Assembly: GCA_902784465.1 (NCBI GenBank)
Contig: CACZUZ010000002.1
Span: 19,391 to 83,390 of the forward strand
Reading direction: 5' to 3'
DNA from: an uncultured Bacteroidota bacterium
Lineage (GTDB): Bacteria; Bacteroidota; Bacteroidia; Bacteroidales; P3
DNA: 64,000 nucleotides
How positions within the stretch are numbered: position 1 is the stretch's first letter; each line of letters starts with the position of its first letter. Below, in pieces: positions 18,622-27,600 of this stretch. The notes beneath the pieces were generated by a model that did not search any database, was not told the origin of the DNA, and was given only the letters and a program-made list of their open reading frames with translations. Position numbers and translations under genes: made by a program.

Positions 18622-18906
18622 ATGAAAGACGACGAGAAATATAAAGAACAACAGGAACAGGATGTTGAGTTGTTGGATGACAATGGATGCAAGTTGGTAG
18701 TCCATAATGACGATTACCATACTTTCGACTATGTCATCAAGGCGTTGGTTGACATCTGTCGCCACACCTTCGAGCAGGCCGAGCAGTGTACCATCATGAT
18801 TCACTACACAGGCAAATGCATAGTGAAGACAGGAGGCTACGAGGAGCTCCTTCCCATGCACACAGCACTGTTGAACAAACAGCTGACATCAGAAATAATA
18901 CAGTAA
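18622..18906 (+). CDS. clpS: ATP-dependent Clp protease adaptor ClpS-like protein
   Basis: A 94-residue protein matching ClpS over residues 20-90: KLVVHNDDYHTFDYVIKAL corresponds to the hNDD-x-T motif that binds N-degron residues, followed by CTIMIHYTGKCIVKTGGYEE. ClpS hands N-degron substrates to the ClpAP/ClpCP protease. The first 20 residues are acidic and probably flexible. It precedes nfeD by 21 bases and may share its transcript. Confidence 0.88.
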   Translation: MKDDEKYKEQQEQDVELLDDNGCKLVVHNDDYHTFDYVIKALVDICRHTFEQAEQCTIMIHYTGKCIVKTGGYEELLPMHTALLNKQLTSEIIQ

Positions 18907-18927
18907 ACCCATTAAACAAAACCCAAA

Positions 18928-19392
18928 ATGTCACTTCCAATAATCATAATTGCAATTCTTGTAGGACTCGCGCTAATAGCTCTGGAGATTGTTGCATTGC
19001 CCGGAGGAGTGAGCGGTATAGTGGGAGGAATCATTGTCGCCGTCGGCGTATGGCAGACCTACGCCAACTATGGCTCTACAGCCGGCAATATCACGATGAT
19101 TGCCAGCATCGGCATCGGCATCGCCATGCTTGCAGTGCTGATGAAAAGCGGCACATGGAAACGTTTCAGCCTCAACGAAGAAAGCGACGGCAAGACCAAC
19201 GAGCCCGAGAAGCACAATATCAAGGTTGGGGCACAAGGCAAAAGCCTGACACGACTGGCACCTGCCGGCAACGCGCTGATTGGAGACGAGATTGTGGAGG
19301 TGCATAGCGAAGGGGAATTCATTGACGAGGGGACAGAGATAGAGGTGATTGAGATAGAGGGCTATAAGGTGACTGTGAGGAAAGTTGAATAG
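18928..19392 (+). CDS. NfeD-like membrane protein
   Basis: A 154-residue protein with hydrophobic segments at about 3-22, 27-45 and 53-73, then a C-terminal OB-fold-like NfeD domain of about 60 residues (VGAQGKSLTRLAPAGNALIGDEIVEV ... YKVTVRKVE, shown in parts). NfeD proteins pair with flotillin/SPFH proteins in membrane microdomains. The next gene 37 bases downstream is floA, supporting the assignment. This is the short form without the ClpP-like protease domain. Confidence 0.9.
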   Translation: MSLPIIIIAILVGLALIALEIVALPGGVSGIVGGIIVAVGVWQTYANYGSTAGNITMIASIGIGIAMLAVLMKSGTWKRFSLNEESDGKTNEPEKHNIKVGAQGKSLTRLAPAGNALIGDEIVEVHSEGEFIDEGTEIEVIEIEGYKVTVRKVE

Positions 19393-19429
19393 AGCAAAAA
19401 AACTACTAACCAATTAATAAACTAAAAAA

Positions 19430-20410
19430 ATGTTATCTATGGATCCAATGACATTAGTAATTATCTTTGCATGTATCATCTTTTTGATACTGTTTTTATG
19501 GCTTGTGCCGATAGGAATCTGGTTCCAGGCGCTGATTTCGGGTGTACACACCTCGTTGGTGCAACTCATCTTCATGCGTTTCCGCAAGGTGCCGCCGTCG
19601 GTCATTGTCAACAATATGATTTCGGCCACGAAAGCGGGACTGAAGGTGTCGCAGAACGAGCTTGAGGCGCACTATCTGGCTGGCGGTAGAGTGAACACCG
19701 TCGTCAATGCACTGATTTCGGCCGACAAAGCCAATATGAACCTCGACTTCAAGACCTGCACAGCCATCGACTTGGCAGGACGCGACGTGCTGAAGGCCGT
19801 GCAGACCTCCGTCAACCCCAAGGTCATCGACACACCACCGGTGGCAGCCGTTGCCAAGGACGGCATCCAGCTGATTGCCAAGGCACGTGTCACGGTACGT
19901 ACCAACATCAAGCAGCTCGTCGGAGGAGCCGGCGAGGAGACCATCCTGGCCCGTGTGGGCGAAGGCATCGTCACCAGCATCGGATCGGCACAGAGCCACA
20001 AGCAGGTGCTTGAAAATCCTGACAGCATCTCGAAGCTGGTGCTCACCAAGGGTCTCGACAGCGGTACGGCATTCGAAATCCTCTCCATTGACATCGCCGA
20101 CATCGACGTGGGTAAAAACATCGGAGCCCAGCTGCAGATGGATCAGGCAAACGCCGACAAGAACATCGCGCAGGCCAAGGCCGAGGAGCGTCGAGCCATG
20201 GCTGTTGCCCAGGAGCAGGAGATGAAAGCCAAAGCCCAGGAGGCACGCGCCAAGGTCATCCAGGCCGAAGCCGAAGTGCCGCTGGCAATGGCAGAGGCAT
20301 TCCGCAACGGCAACCTCGGCATCATGGACTACTACAGGATGAAAAACCTCCAAGCCGACACCGACATGAGAGAGTCGATCTCGAAACCAGCAGTCAAGAA
20401 CGAGAAATGA
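19430..20410 (+). CDS. floA: Flotillin-like protein FloA
   Basis: A 326-residue SPFH protein of the short bacterial FloA type. Residues about 6-30 form the membrane anchor ([21 protein letters not shown]). The SPFH domain follows ([34 protein letters not shown]), then an Ala/Glu/Lys-rich coiled coil (about residues 230-290). FloA scaffolds ordered membrane domains. ATG at 19430 or at 19439 (MDPMT) are both possible starts. Its stop overlaps the next start by 4 bases (ATGA). Confidence 0.95.
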   Translation: MLSMDPMTLVIIFACIIFLILFLWLVPIGIWFQALISGVHTSLVQLIFMRFRKVPPSVIVNNMISATKAGLKVSQNELEAHYLAGGRVNTVVNALISADKANMNLDFKTCTAIDLAGRDVLKAVQTSVNPKVIDTPPVAAVAKDGIQLIAKARVTVRTNIKQLVGGAGEETILARVGEGIVTSIGSAQSHKQVLENPDSISKLVLTKGLDSGTAFEILSIDIADIDVGKNIGAQLQMDQANADKNIAQAKAEERRAMAVAQEQEMKAKAQEARAKVIQAEAEVPLAMAEAFRNGNLGIMDYYRMKNLQADTDMRESISKPAVKNEK

Positions 20411-20787
20411 TAACAATAGGAACAAAAGGGCATATAGAGCAGATGGTCAGCGACGAGGTGTGTGCCGACCGCATCGGCAGCGGGCTTGTGAAAGTGTTCG
20501 CGACACCGATGATGATAGCCCTGATGGAGCAGACCTGCAATGAAAGCGTGGTACCCATGCTTGAAGAAGGACAAGGGACAGTAGGGACACACATCGATGT
20601 GTCCCACTGTGCCGCCACGCCAGTGGGTATGCGAGTATGGTGCGACAGTGAATTGGTAGAAGTGGACCGCCGGAGGCTGGTCTTCAAGGTGGCGGCATAC
20701 GATGAGAGAGGCTTGATTGGGGAGGGGCGGCACGAAAGGTTTGTGATTGACACCAAGAAATTTCAGGAGAAAGTGAATGGGAAGTGA
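20407..20787 (+). CDS. Hotdog-fold thioesterase, fluoroacetyl-CoA thioesterase-like
   Basis: A 126-residue protein with the FlK-type hotdog pattern: [19 protein letters not shown], then [19 protein letters not shown], and the ending [12 protein letters not shown]. Small proteins of this group hydrolyse acyl-CoA thioesters; the physiological substrate is unknown. It is coupled to floA by a 4-base overlap and precedes the exported nuclease gene. Confidence 0.85.
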   Translation: MITIGTKGHIEQMVSDEVCADRIGSGLVKVFATPMMIALMEQTCNESVVPMLEEGQGTVGTHIDVSHCAATPVGMRVWCDSELVEVDRRRLVFKVAAYDERGLIGEGRHERFVIDTKKFQEKVNGK

Positions 20788-20796
20788 AAAAAAGCA

Positions 20797-21561
20797 ATGG
20801 GCAGACTAAGGATATTTGGCTTAATACTAATTTGTTTGCTCACTGCTGTGCCGTCATGCAGGCAGGCGAGTTCTCAGGGTAGGCAAAACATAGTTGTTGA
20901 CAACAGCAACAACTGGCGGTGGGACATTGAGTTGCCACAGCTTGCCGACAGCATACCGCAGCAGATACTATGGCGCAAAGCATACGTGGTGTCGTACAAC
21001 AAGGAGACACGCCAGCCCAACTGGGTGGCGTGGAAGCTCACCGCAGACCACACCCACGGCGATGTGCAGCGGCCGGCGACGGCATGGCACGACGACAAGG
21101 AAGTCCCCGAGCCACGAGCCTATTACCAGGACTACAAAGGTTTGAGCGACCGCGGAAAGAGCTGGGACCGAGGGCACATGTGCCCTGCGGGCGACAACAA
21201 GTGGGACAGCGAGGCTATGTATGAAAGTTTCCTGATGACCAATGCCTGTCCACAGGACAAGGCCATGAACAGCGGTATGTGGAACCAGATAGAGATGAGC
21301 TGTCGCGAATGGGCCAAGAAGCATGGGGCTGTATACATCATCTGTGGACCACTCTTTTTCGACCAGGAGCATGACACGATAGGACGAAACCGAATACCCA
21401 TACCAGAGGCATTCTTTAAGGTTGTGGCCTGCTTTGACAAGAAGCATCCCTGGAGCGTGGGCTACATCTGCCGCAACAACGAGGGGTTCCGTAAACGCGA
21501 CCTCTACGAAAACAGCATCGAAGAGGTTGAGAGAATAACAGGGATAAAGTTTTTTAAGTGA
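20797..21561 (+). CDS. DNA/RNA non-specific endonuclease, lipoprotein form
   Basis: A 254-residue beta-beta-alpha-metal nuclease of the NucA/NUC1 family. The N-terminus is a lipoprotein signal with lipobox TAVPSC. The active site DRGHMCPAGDN contains the general-base histidine, and the metal-binding segment is FLMTNACPQDKAMNSGMWNQ. It would digest nucleic acid in the periplasm or at the surface, for nutrient scavenging or defence. The stop codon lies inside a GTGAATT heptamer, as in ispF. Confidence 0.93.
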   Translation: MGRLRIFGLILICLLTAVPSCRQASSQGRQNIVVDNSNNWRWDIELPQLADSIPQQILWRKAYVVSYNKETRQPNWVAWKLTADHTHGDVQRPATAWHDDKEVPEPRAYYQDYKGLSDRGKSWDRGHMCPAGDNKWDSEAMYESFLMTNACPQDKAMNSGMWNQIEMSCREWAKKHGAVYIICGPLFFDQEHDTIGRNRIPIPEAFFKVVACFDKKHPWSVGYICRNNEGFRKRDLYENSIEEVERITGIKFFK

Positions 21562-21578
21562 ATTGGGAATTGGGAATT
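21558..21578. repeat. Three heptamers (GTGAATT, GGGAATT, GGGAATT) over the nuclease stop
   Basis: A short array of the GTGAATT family; its first unit contains the TGA stop of the nuclease gene. Confidence 0.7.
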
Positions 21579-21624
21579 TGGTAAGGCTTGGTGAGACGGT
21601 TCGTTCAAATTGTAGAAATTGATA

Positions 21625-21632
21625 TATCTTTG
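21625..21632 (+). promoter_or_regulatory. -7 box for the giant surface protein gene
   Basis: TATCTTTG matches TAnnTTTG and lies 31 bases before the ATG at 21664. It supports that ATG over the upstream frame start at 21619, which would be outside the transcript. I see no good TTTG -33 element. Confidence 0.7.
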
Positions 21633-21663
21633 CATTAATCGGCATAAATATACCAAAACTATA

Positions 21664-24600
21664 ATGAACAGAACTACAAAGCATTATACAAGATTCGGGG
21701 TATCGGCAATACGCCTGATTCTTGTTTTGTGCCTTTATTTTATTCAGAATTGCGGCATTGCATTTTCGCAAACGACGCTTACTATGCCCTTTAATGGCGA
21801 TACCACATATACGGTACTGAGCAGCCAGAGCTATCAGCTGCAGAGTCCAACAATGAGTGACCTTGATGTATGGATTGAGGTAGAGGACACAATAACAATA
21901 AAATCCAACAATGGGCGACCGTTCACACTAAGAGGGTACTATTCGATAGGAAGCAATGATATTTTCGCCACCTACATGGGTACCTCGATGGACTATCCGC
22001 TAAACAGCTTCCATAACGCCAGCGGCTATATCGACATCTATTGCTACTCAGGGTCCATCACGCTCTATTTTTTCCACAGCCCTTATTCAGGGGAGCAGTG
22101 GAGCATGAGTTTCGACATCTGTTTTCCGAGCATATACAACGTCAGAGCACAAAAGACCAACAGCAACTACACCCATATATCATGCCAAGGGGGGAACTAT
22201 CCAAAGACGATAAAATACCATTGTCTTGACGAGGGGCAGCAATTCATTGGAGACCAGCAGATGAATTACAATAGCGACTCGATATACTACAACATAGCAG
22301 CCGGCAAGAAATATGTGTATTATATCACCGACAGCTACAACTACGACACGACAGACCACTGCCAAGTGCCACGGCACTATTTCCGCACCCCGAAGCAGAA
22401 TGACTGCAACACATGCGACCACTACAAAAACTGCATAGACTACACGAAGTTCTCGGGGAGTAAGCACGTCACCTGTTACAAAGGAAGCACCTATTTGCCC
22501 GATTCGACGGAGTGTGTAGTGGATGACGGTCCCAGTTCGAGCACATCGCAACATACGGTACACACAGATGTCACAGCCTTCGACCCCAACACCAACAACC
22601 AGCTTAGGACCATACCGTTAGGAGACACCGCAGCGGTAAGGCTTGGCAACTGGAATACAGGGAAAGGTGGAGAGAGCATACTGTACGAGATACATGTAGA
22701 CACCAACGACTATGACCTGATGATGCTCAAGTATGCCGTCGTGTTCCTAGACCCAGAGGTAGAGGGAGACCAGCAGCCACGATTCTCAATCCGGCTGACC
22801 GACGAGAACTGCATCCCTATAGAGCCGCTCTGCTATAGCCGCGACATCTTCCCCAAAAGGAATGCGGCAGGCTGGAATGTAAGGAGCGTGTCCAACGGCC
22901 ATTCATACGTATGGCACGACTGGTGGACGATGGGTATCAACCTGTCGCCCTACCACGGGAAAGTGATATACCTGCAACTCTACACCCACGACGGCACAGC
23001 CGACGGGGCTGCATACGCATACTTCACGCTGCATTGCGCACGCAAGCAGATAGACCATCTTCAGAACTGCGGAGATGCAGTAGCCAACACCTTTTATGCG
23101 CCCGAGGGTTTCAACTACCGCTGGTTCAATGTCGACAGTTCGAACGTGACGCTATCGACGCAGAGGATGCTCAATGTGACCGATTCAGGCCTGTACCAGT
23201 GCCTGGTGACCCCTCAGGACTGTCCATCCAACAACTGCGGTTATTACATCAATGCACTATCCAGTCCCCGCTATCCACACGCGAGGTTTGAGCATGTAGA
23301 CTCCATCGGAACATGCATGTTCAAGGTCCGCTTTGTGAACAGGAGCTACATATCGGCAGGTGCCAACGACACGGTGCCGCTGTGGACCAATGAAGACTGC
23401 GAGACAGCCTACTGGGACTTTGGCAACGGGGAGACCTCGACCAACTACAATGCAGAGACAATCTACAGGGCGGCAGGGACATACAATGTGAAGCTGATTA
23501 CCACGATAGCCGGAGGGCAGTGTGCGGACACAATAATAATCCCCGTTGTGCTGCAATGGACACACCCAGCCCCATACATATCCGGCTCCAACGCGCTGTG
23601 CCCAGGGTCGATAACGCAGCTCACGATACACAACACACAGAGTCAGAAATGGTTGCTACCGAACACGAGCCATCCGCCACAGTCGGAGAGCGTCAACCTG
23701 ACGCCGTTACTGACACAACAGTCGTTCATTGTAGACTGTTCGATAACCGACGATAACGGATGCAAAGACACGTTGCACTACCCCATCCACATCTACAACC
23801 AATACAACTACACCGAGACGCGCGTCATCTGTCAGGCTCAGTTAGAGGGCGGGTGGCAATGGCGAGGGCACACCTTCGATGTAGGGACCAGTACAGGAGG
23901 CTACTATTACCAAGACACCACCATACATGGATGCGACAGCAACGTCACGCTAAACCTAGTGGTACACGAGACCTATCACCGATACCACACATACGTCTTC
24001 TGCGACTATGCCACATCGTTCCCATATCCGCCGAATGCAGCCAATCCGCTCATCGTATACGACAGTGCAGGGTTGTATGACTACACGTTCCACACGGCGC
24101 AGAACTGCGACAGTATCATCCATCTGACGATACGCAAGCATGTGGTAGACCACGACACGATACGCGACGCCATTTGCCGAGGATATGCCTACGACACCCT
24201 TGACTTCCACTTCACTGCCACGCAGAATAGCGAGCTAGGCACCCAGGTGGTGACCCATACCGTCACCGAGCTACAGAGCGAGCTGGACCAGGTGCAGAGC
24301 TGCGACAGCACGATGACAGTGATACTGACAGTGAATCCACAGACCACGGCGAGCCGCAGCCATGTGCGCAACCAGAACCAGTTGCCGTTCACCTTCAATG
24401 GGGTAGACTTCTACGACAATGCAGACACCATTTTCCATCTCACCAACCAGTATGGATGCGACAGTTCCCTACACCTCGTCCTCACCGTCAACTTCAATAC
24501 CGAGACCCACTACTACGACACCATCTGCCAGAACCAGCTGCCCTACACATGGGACGGCATCACCTTTGACAGTGCGATGACGCACCGCATACCCCTGACA

Positions 24601-27600
24601 CGAATTAACGGGGCCGACAGCAGCATATACCGCCACCTCACCGTGCATCCCACCTACGACGACGACGTATATGACACAATTTGCGACAATGCGACAACAA
24701 CCTTCTGCGGGACGACCTACAGTCTGGCCGACAGCTACACCCACGAGCTGACCACCACGGAAGGCTGCGACAGTACAGTGACCCTCCACCTTGCCGTGAA
24801 GCCAACCAGTGTCAGCGACATCTACGATACCACCTGCAGCAACATCCCCTACAACTTCAATGGGACGGTGTGCGACGCCGAAGGCAACTATTCGCAGACC
24901 CTGGACAACAGATACCATTGCGACAGCGTGGTGACGCTGCACCTCTACATCAAGAGCACCACAGCCGGCACCTTCGACACCACGATACTGGAGAATGAGC
25001 TGACCGGTTTCCGTTTCCACGGACATGCCTTCAACGGCGAGGTAAGCGGACAGACCATAACCATTGCCAACCGGGCCGGTTGCGACAGCACCATCAGTTT
25101 CACGCTTAACATCATACCCAATGTCAGCAGCGCAGACACCCATGTGATATGCCAATCCGAGCTGCCGTACACCTGGAACGGGAAGACCTTCACGTCGGCA
25201 GGAATACAGAGTGCGACGCTCCACACAGCCAGCGGAGCCGACAGCACCGTGACGATGCGCCTCATCGTAAACCCGACCTATTACATACCCGAGAGCCGGA
25301 CGATATGCGACAACCAGACGACAGAGTTCAACGGCGTGACCTTCAGCACATCGCAGGTATATATCGACACCTTGACAACCATTGCGGGGTGCGACAGCGT
25401 CACACAGCTGACACTCACCGTCAATCCGACACACGTAAGTGACTTTTACGACACCACATGCGACAACCAGCAATATAGTTTTGGCGGCCAGGTGCGCGTC
25501 ACCGAGGGCGACCACATCCATGTGTTCTCCAACACATATATGTGCGACAGCACGGTGACGCTACACCTGCACATCAGCAACGTCACCTACAGCAACGTCG
25601 ATGAAATATTGGTTCAGAACGACTTGCCGCACACATTCAACGGCATGACCTACACCATGACCCAGATGGAACAGTACAGCGACAGCCATCCAGGGATGCC
25701 ATACAGCGACACCATCACAATCGTCAACAAGGCAGGATGCGACAGTGTCATCTACCACACACTCACCATCAACTGGAACCAGCATACAACAGTATACCAG
25801 ACAATCTGCGACAACCAATTCCCCTTTGACTGGGACGGCACCCTTTTCGTTGCAGGCGACTATACGGCGGGCGACACAGTGATAATCAAAGAGGTGACGC
25901 TCAGCAATATAGAGCAAGCCGACAGCATTGTTTCGAGGCGTCTGCACGTCAACCCCACATACACCACAACGTTCAGCGACACAATCTGCGACAATGCCAC
26001 CTACAGCTACAACGGCAATATCTACACAGCCACAGGCAGCTATGCCAATATGCTGCAAAGCATAGCCTCGTGCGACAGTCTGGTGACGCTGCAGCTCACC
26101 GTCAACGCGGTGACCTACAGCGACCTATACGACACCATTGTAGAGAACCAGTTGCCCTACACCATCAATGGGGTGACCTACCAGATTGCGGAGACCGAAG
26201 CCATAGCGCCCCAGATGAACCATCTGCGCGACACCGCAATAATAGTCAACGCAAAGGGATGCGACAGCATTATCGACCTGCGGCTATACGTCCACCTGAA
26301 TGTGTACGACACCGTTGATTCCACCATCTGCGCCAATCTGCTACCACTGCAATGGAACGCAAGACAATTCAACGATTACGTGATAGGGACAAGAGACTAT
26401 GAACTGAACGATACGCTCACAGCATGGACAGGAGCCGACAGCATACTGACCATGCGGCTACATGTCGACCCCACCTACGACCAGCACTACTACGACACCA
26501 TCTGCAGCAACCAGCAGGTGACGTTCAACAGTGCCACCTACAATATGCCAGGCACCTATCAGCATCCGCTGACGAGTTCGCTGCAATGCGACAGTCTGGA
26601 GACGCTACACCTCACCGTTTTCGGCACGTCGGCAGCCATAATCAGCGACACCATAGTGGAGAACCAGTTGCGGCAGACCTACAGTTTCAATGGCGTAATG
26701 TTCGACACCCTACTCTTTGGCGCCAGCACATACATCACGCCACGCTTCTCGCAGCTCGACTCCACCATAGTCGTGACCAACCAGATAGGATGCGACAGCA
26801 CCATCCACTACACGCTCAACGTGCATTGGAATGTGAATGCCATTGCCGACAGTACGCTGTGCGAGAACAACTTGCCCCTGCACTGGAACCACCGTACATT
26901 TGCCAGTTACGAGGCAGGGGTGGTCGATTACGAGATGCTCGACACGTTGATAGCCTACACAGGGGCAGACAGTATGCTGACCATGAGGCTGCATGTAGAC
27001 ACCAACAGCAGCAGCCACATACCCGACACGGTACTTGAGAATGCGCTGCCACACACCTTCAATGGGGTAACATACACGCTGGAGCAGATGGAAGCACTCA
27101 GAGAAGCGACACCAGATGATCCGGTGGGGACCCTCTTGCTGGACACCATCACCATTGCCAACGGGCGGGGCTGCGACAGTGTCATCCACCACGCCCTATA
27201 TATCCGCTGGAACAAGACGACACACATAGCCGACACCATCTGCGAGAACTTTTTCCCCTACGGGTGGCAAGGACGCACGATAGCGGCAGACAGCACACAA
27301 TTGGCGATATACAACCAGCCGTTCACACTAATAGACACCATCGTCTATGCCTCAGCAGGTGGCGAGGACAGCCTTGTGGTGATGCACCTGCATGTGAAGC
27401 GCAACAGCATCTCGACGCTATACGACACCATCGTCGAGAACCAGATGGAGCACCTGTGGAACGGCATAACCTTCACATGGGACGACACCACAGAGGTAGA
27501 CATCAGACATGCAGACCTGCAGCACACCGGCATCATTGCGAACGCAGCCGGATGCGACAGCATAGCAGCCATGAACCTGATGGTGTGGCTGAACCGCACA